A stretch of DNA of 64,000 nucleotides from Moringa oleifera (Eukaryota; Streptophyta; Magnoliopsida; Brassicales; Moringaceae). Made by a program: the position numbers and the translations under genes. The DNA lies in the NCBI GenBank assembly GCA_021397835.1, contig JAJFZO010000094.1:3264501-3328500 (forward strand). Reading direction: 5' to 3'. Below the pieces are notes generated by a model. It was not told where the DNA came from and made no database searches. It worked only from the letters and a program-made list of their open reading frames with translations. Positions 14,179 through 27,540 of the stretch are shown piece by piece. How positions within the stretch are numbered: the stretch's first letter is position 1; each line of letters opens with the position of its first letter.

Positions 14179-14559
14179 ATATTTTCATCCTCAAAACAAT
14201 TTTCAAAGTGTACTGAACTTAGGAATATTAATGAATTTATAAGCTTTCAGGGTATAAGATATATATGTTCCGGCAGGGGCAGCCTAGCATAAGATTGGTT
14301 AAATCTAAAATAAATACCACAATGGAAACGCAATCAAATAAACTGTTTAAGTTATATATATATATATTTGTCAAGTTAAACTAAATTCATATTTATATGA
14401 AAAATGTGTAATTCTTATTGTTTGATAGGTAAATATTATAGGATATTTGTGTCATATTAATAAGCCAATTCTAATGTTCAAAAATTGATAAAATTGAATA
14501 ATAATTTATTAGTTTAGTCTAAATTTGATTTTGACTTAAATTATATTCTGAAAAATTAA

Positions 14560-14840
14560 GGATATTTTTATTTTTAAAATGCTTAAAAAATGACTTAAAT
14601 GAATCTTACATTTCATTTCGGGTCCATCTTTTAAATTAATTTGAACAATTTTCTACTTATCATAAGATATTTTTAAGAATTTTTTATAGTTTTGATTATA
14701 TAATTTTTAACAAATATTTTCAACACTTAAGATGTTGTGAATTTTTTTTTTTGTAATGATAAATGAATATTTTTATATTATATGAAAAATTTTAAATTAA
14801 ATTTTGTTTACAAAATCTCTAATTTAAATATTAAAAATTT
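14560..14840 (+). repeat. copy of AT-rich dispersed repeat (diverged)
   Basis: Contains GGATATTTTTATTTTTAAAA followed by a CTTAAAAAATGACTTAAATG stretch, matching the order of motifs in the copies near 27030 and 49500. The match was made by eye and the low complexity limits certainty. Confidence 0.4.
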
Positions 14841-15180
14841 ATATATTTCATGACACTTTCTTAAACATCAATATTTTTTTGATTATATATATATATATAT
14901 ATATTTGGCTGTTCCCAATTTGAATCTTATAAAGAAAAAAGTTAAATTTATTTAAACTTGAGAATTGGAAAAATGCAAAATCCTGCCTACTTTTTTTTTT
15001 TTTTTTTCGGACGTTTGGTTGGTGAGAAAATGTGATGGGATGCCTCCTATAATAGGGCAAGGCAAATGGGAAGTGGGTAGAAATAGAGCAGAAGGGGTGG
15101 TGACAGTTGAGAGGAACAAACTCTTTTATTAGGAAATTATAAATAAATTACAGATTTGAAATTTAATTTTTTTTAAAATT

Positions 15181-18100
15181 TTTTGGGTTATTTGAGCAGA
15201 AAGGTATCGCACATGTATCTCATTAACTGGCTGTTCAGTTTTGACAAGAATGTATGGTGGAGAATATGGAATACCGTGTACCCTCCTGATCTGCTACATC
15301 TTCATGCCATACAATTTGATGCTCATTCCCCATCAATCACAGCCTTTCGATCTTCATGGCCCCACCCCTTCTCCCTATATTCAAAAAGTTACCCAATTAA
15401 ATTCAGAGGCATAATTTTTATTCTTTTTTAATTTTTAATTATTAATTTGTTTTATCCCGACAACCAAAAAGAACAGTGGCAGCATTTTTTCTTAAACCAA
15501 AAAGTAAAGCTATTAAATAAATAAGATCATCCCAATCAGGCTGGATTTTGCTGTAATATTTAATCTCTCCGGGCCCACCTGATTTGACACTTGGTATCAA
15601 ATGTGGTTCATATCTTATATGGTACATCAGATTTCTTTTTTTTTTTTTTATATATAAAAAACTGAAAACAAATCCTGACCGTTGGATGTGCGATTGATTG
15701 ATACTTACCTTTGACTATTAACGAAAGTGGAAACGTAGGCGAGACTCGACCGGGTCTGGGTCGGGTCTCATTTGCTCTTCCGCTTATAATATTCCCGGTT
15801 TTCTTATTCCCTTCTTTTTTAACTTGTCTCCTCCCTTTTGTTTTTTCCCATTAAGATTTTTTTAATTCCTTTTTTTTTTACTTTCTTTTTTTGTAAAAAT
15901 TAAAATCGAAACCTCTCCCCCTCACGTGTTGAACGTTTGACATGTCAATAGTTGGTAAGCCATCTTGTCCATATTGAAAATTATTGATTTTTATAGGTCC
16001 AAAAACTCAATTTCATAACAACCTAAGCATGCACCATAGATAAGATTTCACATTAAATTTGATGTGTTACATCACTCAAAAATTATATAACTAAAAATAA
16101 TATGAAAAATCATTTTAGACTATAACTTATAACTTTAATTAAAAAATAAGTTATGATACGGCGGGATGAATCCCGGGGGGTTGCTAGATCCTATAGCTTG
16201 GCGGGTACAAATGATGTGAAGGGGAAGCAGTGTAGCTAGGGTTTTGCTGATATTGAAAATGGAATCATTCTTCTTGCTCCAATGATGGAAAGAATGTTTT
16301 AGTAAGGGGAAAAAAAGAGGAATCAAAGGGTGAAAAGAAAAGGGCTTGTACTTAAAAACTATTGCACAAATGATTTTAAGCTTTTGCCTCACATGGTGTC
16401 TCTGATACAAAGAGACTGAAATGCTGAAGTCACACACAGTCATATCTATCTATTGCCTTTGCCCTGAACAACCTGTTTCACATTGGAAAAGGTAAGATAG
16501 GAATTGAAATAACTTTGTTGCTCATAGGGAATTAATTTTCAACTCTCAAACAGTGCAAAATTATTGACATTGGGGATTGATCAATTTAATGCAAATTTGT
16601 ATTTTCTTGTTTCAATTAATGAGAGAAAGGAGGGTTTCAGTTATGTGTATTAGTCCGTTAATTTCAAATCATTGAAGAATCATGGTACATATAATTAATC
16701 AATATATATATACATATGTGGACATCAGTTGGGTATTAAACTTTGAATTTTGTGAATTCAGTTTGATATTTGATTTGTAACGTTCCTAAAACAAAACAAG
16801 TGATTAGAGGAACTAGCTTTGAAAATTCAGCCATAATGCCGTGTGGGAAACCTTTTGCTAGAGAATTGTCATTTACGCTCTATTTTGCCGCATGCTTCAA
16901 ATACACGCTTTGAACCCATGATGTGGATTTGCAACACGGTCAATTTCTTTAACTATATGTGGGCTTTTGCTTGCATTAGATTTTATTTTCGTTCTTACAT
17001 CAGATATGATAAATCTATCAACTTGATGTAACATTGTAAATTTAGATATATCTTATCTTCACAAAACGTAATTTTTGGACCATTACCTATGGTCACAATA
17101 TAATCATCGAAAAAAATAAAATTATATGATTATGATCAAAATGAATAATATTTTGTCGGACAATAAATAATATTTTATCGGACTATGAATATTCTTATCA
17201 ACGACTTTAAGTATTAACATCAATATCATCAGAATGCAACATTTAAGTGTTCATAATGTGGACTTAGTTAATCTTTGACGCTCTTAATTTCTCAAAATTC
17301 CTATTCGTATCTTTCTTCTTTTGGGCAAGACAAGCATTGAATCTCATATGCAATTCATACGTTAATAACTTGAAAATTTTAGCATCAAATTGTTCCATTG
17401 ACAAAAGAGGTCATAGCAAGATTAAAAAAATGAAAACATTGTTTGAATGAAGGGCATTTTGTCTGTAAGGACCACTAATATTTGGATGGATAAATAAGGA
17501 TAAGAGCCGGGTTCAAAATTTGCACCCTTTAGGTGTGATAGTGCAATTGTGTATTGATTAGTGACATATCAATAAAAAACATATATATATATATATATAT
17601 ATATATCAATGGCACGGTAGATATACCTACAATATAATAGAGTAAAACGAAATGTCATACTCTACAAATTATACTATGATATATTTAGTATAATGTGGAG
17701 TGACAACTCAAGAACGAAAAGAAATAGGAAAAAGGGTCATCTCCCAAGCAACGTAAAGATATGATAAGAGAAAAATGAAGCATAGCAAGGTCATCCCGGC
17801 CCCTATGCCCTAACATTAATGTGATGTACGAAGTCCACCGAACTAGCTTACATAGATTCAAAAGAATGAGGAAAAAGATGATCCATCTTTTTTCAGCTTT
17901 ATGTGAACAACCCAACCACATGATACAAATCGAACCAAACCCTTTTATCCTTTTGCAGGAAAAATTCACCGCGAGACGTCTCCTCTACTATTTATTGTGA
18001 TCTCTTTCATTCTTTGGTGATATGGACATTACTTCCTTAAAACTTTGATAGCAACAAACTATTTATGAGAGTTCGCAACCCTAAAGTCATTTCCAATAAA

Positions 18101-20790
18101 ATATCTCCCACATCGGCATACAAATGCCATCATGTGCTTCTCATAGTACTGTCTTCTTAATTTTCAACCCTAACTCATGAAATTTCTTTTGAGTATATAT
18201 TGAAATATCAATACCATAGCATCTTGTAGGCAGCGATAGACAATTACGGTAGGTTAGAATTGTTAATCAAGCTAAGTTACCCGGCAACAAATCTTGGGTT
18301 ATGCAAGTTTTAATTGAAGCTCTAGGAACTAAGCTAAAGTTAGTATATATCTGGGTCGATTTTAAATAAGTCGACTTTCCCAAACTTAGTAATGCTTGCT
18401 TTAAGGGGCTTGAAATTAATTATTAGCGAGGTGATATAGAAACTGAAGTTGGAAAAGGATAACAAGCTAGTAATGGGGTTAATGATTCGAAGAGGGTGCT
18501 TTCCCTTTCGTGTTATAGCTTAACTGAAATAGACTTTAGAGGAAAATTAAGTACTACTGGTTAAACTTGGATTTGAGAGTGACACAACCTAACCACCAGC
18601 TAGCTAGCTGTGCCACTCGCTGTTGTCAGATAATTAGATGTCTAGTTATAGTCATGACTTTAGGTTTAGTGGCCGAGCTTCGTCTCTTAAATTACGCACA
18701 CACATCATCCTAATTCTCCGTAACCATATGGTTGCGAGGGGATTGGGTCGTGATCTATATATCTCTCCTATGAGGGAATATATTTCACATTCACTATATT
18801 CTATCATTCTTTAAGGTAGCAACGTGTAGTCTAATGTCATAGGCGGATATAATTCGATATGGTTCTTCCCGGCCCCCAGGGCCAAGAAATGGTCCCAAAT
18901 TGTGCCTCTGGTGATAGCCTAAATTAATGACACGGCATTTGAATGCGCTAACCCAACCCCATGGCATGTGATCATTTTTCTCGCAAAGTTAAGCCTGCGG
19001 ATCAGACCAATATTGAAGACCGGAGTAGCTATTAGTTGTATTAATTTAAAGTAGAGCCAATTTTTGTGAATGGGATTGAGTCTTGAGTCAACATATATAC
19101 ATCATTCCGTGTAAATAGATAGGCTACGCAGGACCCATTTCTCTGGCTGAGAAAGCAAGCAAGCAAGCAGTACGACGTTCTTGAATTTTGATCATAATGT
19201 CATCTCTTGTGTCAATTCTCAGAGCCACGCTTAGGTGTAGTCCCACCAAGGAGTTAACTAATTAATGTTTTGATTAGATTTCTTAATTTGTTCCTTGTTC
19301 TCTAACACTTTGGAATTAGGTTTTCAAAAAGAATCAAATTCTTCAACTTATATGGTGCGGTTTAATCTTATCATGATTTATAGTGATTAGTACAATGAAT
19401 TAATAAGATCAACGTCCAGATATATAGGTGATCTAATCACTTAAATAAAACGAGTTAGGACCTTTTGTTAAAATGACATGAAAGATTCAAAACAAAAGAC
19501 AACGGTATTTAATTGCGTACCAACAACCACATGATCATAAAGGCATGCAGTCAAAATAATGTTAATTTTAAAAGATTTATTTTTGTTATTTCTAATTTCT
19601 AGCTTATTATAATTCTAAACTAACTTAGGTTTCTTTTTTCTTTAATTAGTTTCTTTTCTTTTCTTCTACTATTTTCTTTTTTTTTTTTAAAAAAAAGAGA
19701 TACTCGATCAAACAAGCTACAAATTTATATATATATATATATATATGTATTTGAGGATGTTAATTAGTAACGTATTAAGTTCTTATTGATAGTATGTTTG
19801 AATTGATAACAATTACTATCAATTTTAATTTCAAAATATTTGACAATTTTCAATAAATACTTCATCTTGTTTAATTAGAATGCGATGATTTCATTCCATT
19901 TTTTTCCTTAAGTCCCCCGATAATTTTAAATAGAAATATAGGTTATAATCGTTTTTATATTGACTTAAATGAAATAAGATTATTATATTGATATTCTAAA
20001 TGTTATTAAGGTAAATTTTAATATACATATTCACTAATAGTGTTTCATAATATATTAAATATAATCATATATATCTAAAAATCTTGAGGACTAAAACAGA
20101 ATTAAACTAGCTAATATATCAGTACCATATTATAATGACAAGATCACTTTACAGCTTTACATATGTGAATTATTTTTTGAAAAATAAAAATAAAATATAT
20201 GAATTTACAAATTTATTTATAAATTGCTTTAATTGATTTAATCATTAATACCCTTTCAAGCTTTTATGTTTTTTTAAAATATTGTTAATTTTTTCTTTTG
20301 ATTACATTAGACTGATTTAAGAATTAAATGGGAACTCAATAGTTAGATTGAACAGCAATTTTGTTCTTCATTTTTTTTTTTAAAATACACCTTTTTTATG
20401 TGCAAAATATTATTTTAACTTACTTTCTGTGATCGACATAAAAAAATAAATAAAATATTATTAAAATTTGTAACCATTTTTCAAAAAAAAAAAAGTAAAA
20501 ATGATAAAAAGAAAATCAACATATTACCCCTGCGCAAGGATAACATGTGCAAATTGAGAAATACGGTCCATAATTTTTGTGAAAAGTTAAGTTTTTTTTT
20601 TAATTAAAAAGAAAACTTGTAATATTGTCACAAGTGTTTTTAAATTTCTGTTAAATTACAAACAAAAAATCTTATTTATATTGAGAAAATGTATTTTTTT
20701 AAAAAACTATTAATTTGATTAGATAATTATTTTTTTTAAAAAAATCTTATTACCTTCTTATATATTCTTTTGTGATTAAGACTTGGTCTG
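15181..20790. other. no supported gene
   Basis: Mixed-composition intergenic DNA. The short ORFs have no recognisable domain. A TA run lies at 17579-17607. The stretch 17700-19250 is less AT-rich than its surroundings but has no protein or structural RNA gene that I can recognise; I looked for tRNA box B-like sequence and common plant miRNAs without success. Confidence 0.4.
17579..17607. repeat. (TA)n microsatellite
   Basis: Uninterrupted alternating AT of nearly 30 bp. Confidence 0.85.
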
Positions 20791-23700
20791 GTTTTGATGA
20801 TTTTTTTTTTTCTTTCAATTTTCTTTGCTTCAAATTCTATTAATCTTTGTTCAGTCTTGCAAGCTATTATGTCTTTTTCTCATTCTTTTGCCTCACTTTG
20901 GGAATGCACTGAATTCATCTTTTCTCCTTTTGCTCCTTTTTCTTTCCCCCCCATCCCTTCTTCCTTTATTCATTCTTTGATCAATTCTTTGCTCATTCCA
21001 TCACTTATCATTTTTTTCCCCCATTTTGTCGATTCATAAAGTTATTGCTTAACAATTTGCAAAACAATTTGTATTATACTCGGGTTTTAAATTAAATTTA
21101 AATTTAAATTATAAAAAAATATGAATCGCTGAGTTTTTAACTGAAAGATTCTCTGATGATTAAGTCAATATTTAAAATATATAAATAAAAGATAATAAAA
21201 TATAAAATAAGTTTTATTTGACTCTCATTAATTTATAAATTAATATTAAAAATATTTTACCTTTTTCAATAATAAGAAACCCAAAAAAATCAATTCAAAT
21301 CCTTAATTGCTCCAAGGAAAATAATCATCATCCTTCAAGCTTAAATTACAATAGTACCTTCCTCTTTTAAGGGTGAATTTCAAATTAAAACGAGTTTAAT
21401 TCAGGTTTTTTTTTTTAATTTCCAAATTGAACAATAAGAAATGATGGGTAATTAGCATTTTTCTTGAGAAAAATGTTTTGGGACTTGAAAATTTTATGTA
21501 CTTAATACAAAATGGGTAGGGCCACGGTCAGGCAATATAACCTAAAGAAAAAGGAGAAAAGTGAGGTATGAGTTATATGCTGGTTGGATGAGAATAATAT
21601 AAGTGTTACAATAATGGTTTATGACAGGAGAAAAGACAGATTGAAAATATTCCTCCATGCAAGAGAAGAAAGATGAAAGGAACAGAGAGACATGGAGATT
21701 TGGATCCGCTTTATGGAAAGCCCTTATCTTTCTTTGCTTTATACAACACCAAATTTTTGTGGTCACTTTAGGTGAAAACCGTAGCATTTCTTCTTCCTCA
21801 TGACTCGCTCGCTCATGCAATGTCAACAAAGGATGCACAACTCCAGCCCAAGCACGGACCTTCCCCAAAAGCTCTCTCGGTTGATTTTGGGAATCGCGAA
21901 AGGTGATTTTCCTCTTCCTTCTCTCTCTCTCTATCCCGTTCCATTCTTTCCTTTATTGTATTACTGTACATGATATCAGTGGGGTCATCACCAAAAGCTT
22001 GATAAACATATTCACCCATATGAAATTGAGTAGGACAGCTAATGAGCCCCCACAAGAATGTTGCTCCATATATATACTGATTTATATATATTTATACATG
22101 TAGAGAGAGGAACAGAAAGATGAGTAGGAGTAGGTCAAAAGATGGGCAGAATCAACGGAGACTTTCATTCTCCGATATATTCTGCGTGAACCAGTTTTTA
22201 TATATGGGTGCACCTTGAAAACCCACGAGATATTGGATGACACACAGGATAAGATTGTGCTCTCTTTGATTCTTACGCATTCAACCATGCATGCGTTATG
22301 TTTGTTAAAATGCTTAAATGGGTTTTCAGAGGATGCTTTACATTAATTTTACATCCAAAATCGATCATGTGACAACATCGATATTTCTCACCCACATGCC
22401 TCCCCCGGGAATCTAGCTTCTCAATCTTGACATCAAATTTCTCTTTGTGAGTTTTAAGATATTGGCCTAATCTTTTTTCTTTACATTCCTTTCTTTTCCC
22501 TGTTCTGCATCTCTTAGTTCTCCTTCTAATGCCCAACCAAGTTCTTTCATCTATCTTTTGACCTTTCTCCTACCATCATTGCTTCAATTATTGCTTTAAA
22601 GCTCAAATACCCACAAAGAGTGTGCGTGGCAGCTGGGCATAGGCTCTCTGATTCTCTTTTCTCTCACTGTCAGCCAGCATTGAAGCTCCAGTTTGTTTCT
22701 TTTTTTAACTCCCATTGGTACAGCATTCTCTTTTTGATAATTTTGTTAACTTCCCTATGCACCTTTGTTCAAACAGTTCTATGTATACCCATCTGGTTTT
22801 GTTACTTTGTTGCAATCACTGTTAATGCATGTCTTTTCTTGGCCTAATCTGCCATTGCCTTCTTCCTACATACTTAGTGCCTCCAACAATGAATCTAAAC
22901 TGAATTTCCTTTCTTATATCTTACAACATAATGATACATAAGCTGAAGTTTCATATCTTACATCAAGTAAAATTGAGACTTTGACTTCCTGTTTAATTCT
23001 TACAGATACGGATTTGAACTGTGATGACTTTCTTGATAGAAGCTACCAAAGAGACAATATCTGCAATGTGATATAAATCAAGGAAACATTGACAATTTTT
23101 ATTTGAACATTATTGCTGCAAAAATACTAGTTGAGGGTCTTCCAGGATCCTAGACTTTAATGTCTATTCCATGAGTTTGCCTTTAGTTTGTCAGGCTGAG
23201 ACGTCTAATTAGGAAGGGGAATGTTTTAAACTGCTGTGTTCAAAACTTATGCCTTTATTGATTGGCAATTATGCCTGTTTTGGACAAATCGACATGGGTT
23301 TATGTGAATAAATCATTTTATATATATGTATAGTAATAAGATTGGAAAGTTTGGGTCAAATTTTTTGAGGTGCTGATTGAGGGCAGTGATTGTTCAGATG
23401 CTGGTTGAATATCATGGAGGCAAATTCCCATCAAACTGTTGAGGAATTGAAGTCTATTGCTTACAGACAGAACTGGAAAGGAAAGGATATATCAGACTGA
23501 GGGATGTCTGTACAACCCGTGACATGTAAGTATTGCTTTCACGTGCCTCATTTTCATGTACTCACCCTGTATTCATCAATTCCCCAAATTCTCTCTACAC
23601 AATTTCATCACTACATGCTCCTTTTTCTTGGTGCATTATCATTTAATCAAAGCTCGGATTTTGAGATGCTCTCGATTCGATTCAAAACTTGTCTCCTTTC

Positions 23701-25589
23701 TAAGCATGAAGGTGAAAGAAAAAAATTAAAAAAATGTGTAGGAGACAGTTCTATAGACCCTTGATTATTACTATGTCATGCCAAATGTGATTCTTAAAAG
23801 TCAAACACCTTGGTAGCTAGCTTACAATTTTGGTCTGAAAGAATAGCTGTTCTGGAACTCGGAATCTCTCCAGGCTAATCAATAACGCCCTGTTGTAAAA
23901 ATTCATATATAGTATCTTCTGTGACACGAACTTAATTAATTACACGTCGTGTTATTAGAATTGTATTAAATTATTACTTATAAGATTAAAATTAGTTGTT
24001 GATTTGATTTTTATTGATATTTTAGAAAAATAATTTTTTTTTTGTTTTAAAACTTAAAATATACACACAAATAACATATGCATATATAGTTAATTTAAAA
24101 CTTAAAATAGATAAACTTAAAAATCTAGTAAGACGAGCCATGAATTATTAATGTGCAATATCAACTTTAACAAGTGGCTTGAATTCTCTCCCTCCCTTTC
24201 TATCTCCTCCCCCGGTGGTCCATCTGGTTGACTTAATCCCAAAACATTTATTGTTAATTGTAGCTCGGGCCACATACATGCCACCTAGCAATTCATTGAT
24301 GGTAACAAAGCTTGAATGAAAATTTTTCTGGTCCAATTTATACAATTAACACATGGAATTTCAAATAAAAAAGATTTAATTCACTTCCAAAATCTAATGC
24401 AAAAAAATGATTAAATACTGGTTCTTCAAGGTTCTTGGATCATCGGCTTCAGTTGGATTGTCATTTTTTGTAGGTTAGGTTTAGATGGATATCGGGTAAA
24501 TTAATATTTTGTCTCTTTGAAAATGTATTATTAGGGTATGTACATGTACAAGGATCAATATGACATGGGACAAATCGTGGTATGACACATGCAGGACATA
24601 CGATTACAGCGGTGCTGGGGTCCCATTGATTAAAGTTCTTCACGTACCATTTGGAAAATGGACATTAATATATCTCTGTGTTTGAGAATTGAAAAGAAAG
24701 GAAATGAAACAGAAATTAGAAAAAAAAAAGGTTTTGAAGGGGTCTATGAGTTATCTCCATCAACTGGCTGTGCCAATATCGTCTCCAATGGCTACAGTCC
24801 CGTGTACTGTAATCTGATCGTCGTTACGTGGATCGAATGTTTGATAATCGTTTAGATGACATTTATAGGGCATATTAGATCACATGTTCACGAGGGGGAT
24901 TAGGGTAAGGACCACAGCACCGATGGAGACGATGAATTGAAATTTTCAGTGTCAGCTGGCGTCAACTCGGATGGTGATCCTGGTCAGTATTCTCAATTAT
25001 AAATTGAGTTTAGTAGAGAATATATGAATTTATGTGGTAATAATCTTTTTGATCCTCTTTTGTTTCTAGATCAGAGAAAAATCGAAAGGGTAAAAGGAAC
25101 AAAAAATCAGATATAACATGAATGTGTTGTCGTTGTTTCATTAATCGGTTTTTTGTAGAGAGAGGAATTGAAGGGCGAAACTGGGCTCCATGAAAATTTG
25201 ATATATCCCCTTTGACGAGCGAATATGTTGAAGGTGAAAGGCCAGAAGCAAAGAATGTACTGTGCACCTCCCTTATACCGACACTACTACCATCTCCAGC
25301 CAAACTAGTGCACCCCACAGGAGAAATTATGATGAATAAAGGAGATTCAAATCCCCCCTTGCCCATCGACGCTTGCACTTCACGCCCCGTCCGTACCACA
25401 TCTGAAGATGCTCGATCATCTTCTCTGGGTAAGTTTTTCTTCTAATCAAATTGGAAATATTTGAAGGATCAGTGTGAATTGATGCTGGGTTTGATGTTTT
25501 TTGGATCTGATTATGGTGGTTTGATACTGTATTAGTGACTGTGCAGTCTCTGTGTTTCTTTCAAGGGATGCTTTGTTTGGATTTGAAGG

Positions 25590-25660
25590 TTTTTTTTTTT
25601 TTTGGGGGGGAGGGGGGGGGGGGGGAGATGTACGCGCGGTTGGGGGGCGGGGGTGCGAGA
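25590..25660 (+). repeat. poly-T/poly-G tract, G-quadruplex capable
   Basis: Fourteen T are followed by seven G, one A and fourteen G, then further G runs (GGGGGG, GGGGG) to about 25654. Four or more G runs lie on one strand. Confidence 0.8.
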
Positions 25661-25824
25661 GCAGAAGAGGAAAGGAAGTACTTGCATGGAAATAACAGTG
25701 CACTCGATTCAACTCTGCAACTAATGGTAAAGAAAAGTCATAAGATATGATATTATTATTATTATGCATTGACACTTGGAACAAAGTTGTACGCTATGAT
25801 GTTGACGTATGAAAATTGTATATG

Positions 25825-25853
25825 TGAGAGAGAGAGAGAGAGAGAGAGAGAGG
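25825..25853. repeat. (GA)n microsatellite
   Basis: Alternating GA of nearly 30 bp; further imperfect GA runs follow at 26020-26120. Confidence 0.85.
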
Positions 25854-26776
25854 AGGGTGGTGGGTGGGTTAGCCCTAGATGGCCCATTCCTCCAAAAGAG
25901 AGTAATAAATGCAAAGAGAGCAGAAGGGTACAGAGCTTTTTTGTCAGAGCAGAAAAGATGGGGTGATGTGAGAGGTGAGGAAATGATTTTGTAATCGATT
26001 GCTTTATGATTGATCAAGTCTTGGAGAAAGAGAGAGAGAGACAGAGAGAGAAAGAAAAAGAAAAGAGTGATAGATAGATAAAGCAATAAACAAAAGCAGC
26101 GGAGAGAGAGAACCCTTTTCCCAAAGGCTTCTCCTTTTAACATCTCCCTCCCAACTTTTTTTTTAATTTTTTTTAACTTTTTGTTAGACAGGCAGGAGAG
26201 AGAAAGAGAAGAAAGATAAAGCTATATGATGAGGCCATAATGAGTAAATGATAGTTGGAATTGCATGGGATGTCTTGTTGTGGGCAGTTGCAGGGAGAGT
26301 GAGTTAGTAGCAGTAGGTTTTTATTTTATTTTATAATGTGTGGAAGAATGCAGGCGAAAAGCCAAAGGGTAAAATGCAAAGCATGTAGATGTAGAAGTAG
26401 AGAGAGTATATTATAGACAGAGAGAGGGGATTGTGGGTTGTGTCTGTGTGACTGAGCTATCACATCATGCCCTTGGTAAAGGGCCCTGTTGAGCGACGCT
26501 GACATTGTCCTTGTGCGAAAGTCTCTGACCCTATTGTCTGCCCCGCATTTAAAGCGCGCTGTGTCTTCTTGACCCTTTTCCATGCAACTTAACTCTCTTT
26601 TTCCCTTCCCCAATATTACCGTCAAACTCTCCACGTTACGTCCCTGTTGCCATCTCTCTCTTCCCTTCTTTCCAAACCTTATCTTTTTGCTTCACTTCCT
26701 TCTTCGTCATCATCTCACCTCAATATTGGCCCAGATACTTTGCCTCAGAGAGACTTCGCCTTGCCTCTCATTGGTT

Positions 26777-26799
26777 TGGGCCGTTTCTTCTTTTGGGCC
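26777..26799 (+). promoter_or_regulatory. paired TGGGCC (site II-type) motifs
   Basis: Two TGGGCC hexamers lie 17 bp apart, at 26777-26782 and 26794-26799. In plants such paired site II elements are TCP-bound and common upstream of growth and ribosome-related genes. The nearest gene is NMD3, whose start codon is 1.6 kb downstream; the link is inferred. Confidence 0.35.
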
Positions 26800-26924
26800 T
26801 GGATCCATCAGAAACATTTTCTCAACTATTGGGACCCTGTAAATAAGGGCATCATGGTCCAATTTTTATATGTTATAATTTAGTTTTTAATTAAAGTAAT
26901 AAATCTTGGGTGGATATTATACAA

Positions 26925-27430
26925 AATCTTGATATTTATTTTAAGTTATCAAATAAATTTGACGTTTAAAAATTAACAAATTTAATTTTAATTTATTAAT
27001 TTGATTTAAATTAAATTTTCATTAAATACATGTAAAAAATTAAAGATATTTTTGTTGTTGAATATCTAAAAAAATTGATTCAAATGAATTATAAACTTTA
27101 TTTTGATATTATCTTTTATATTTGAATAATTTTGGATTCATGAATTATTTTTTATTTTTTTCATTTTTGATTGTATAATTTTTTAAAAAATATTTTTAGC
27201 ATTTAAAAAATTTTAAATTTTTTACAATGATAGTTTGAATTTTTATTTACATTTATGAAAAATTTTAAGTCAAGATTATTATATAAAATTTTTAATTTAA
27301 ATATTTTAAATATTTTTATTTTTTAATAAATTTTAATTTGATAAATTGACATATCAAGGTTTGGTCCAAAAATTTTTAAACATCAATATTTATTTGATAA
27401 TATAGAATAAAATTAAATTTTTATCTGATT
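26925..27430 (+). repeat. copy of AT-rich dispersed repeat
   Basis: Carries AAAGATATTTTTGTTGTTGA and then, in order, elements also present near 920, 42020, 49500 and 59520, including an AAATTTTT-rich block and a TTTGATTTAAATT-type block. No coding capacity and no clear terminal repeats. Confidence 0.5.
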
Positions 27431-27540
27431 TTTATTTTAAAATTTTATATAAATAAAATAAATAAATAAAAATATTATTTTTCAAGAAAAAGTTATGTAT
27501 ATGATGATATATATTGTTTTCACTGGATAGTTTTGATTCG

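Larger units (their letters stand above)
12501..15180. other. AT-rich intergenic DNA upstream of KANADI
   Basis: No gene is supported. It contains an ATT microsatellite (12687-12710), several long TA dinucleotide runs (14078-14105, 14155-14178, 14884-14905) and, near 14560-14840, a stretch like the dispersed AT-rich repeat. Confidence 0.5.
20791..26880. other. no supported gene; promoter-like GA-rich and GC-richer patches
   Basis: Contains patches of higher GC (21750-22060, 24150-24250, 24740-25430, 26440-26830), GA-dinucleotide runs and a T/G homopolymer tract. A plus-strand open stretch from 25212 ends at a donor-like GTAAGT near 25431 but has no recognisable protein family. The 26440-26830 part has paired TGGGCC motifs. 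A transcribed but non-coding or very short gene is possible; none can be named. Confidence 0.35.

Noticed and set aside
16135..16443. Minus-strand ORF with a C-terminus resembling a secreted signalling peptide (NPPGFIPPYHN)
   Set aside because: It has no clear signal peptide at the start and does not match CLE, IDA, CEP or RGF core motifs, and the flanks look like ordinary intergenic DNA.
22147..22184. Small inverted repeat (CAGAAT-CGGAGA with TCTCCG-ATTCTG)
   Set aside because: The stem is only about 12 paired bases in a 38-nt hairpin, too short for a plant miRNA precursor, and no known miRNA matches.
25721..26143. 140-residue minus-strand ORF with Phe/Leu/Ser runs
   Set aside because: Generated by GA/CT microsatellites; no domain and no supporting splice context.
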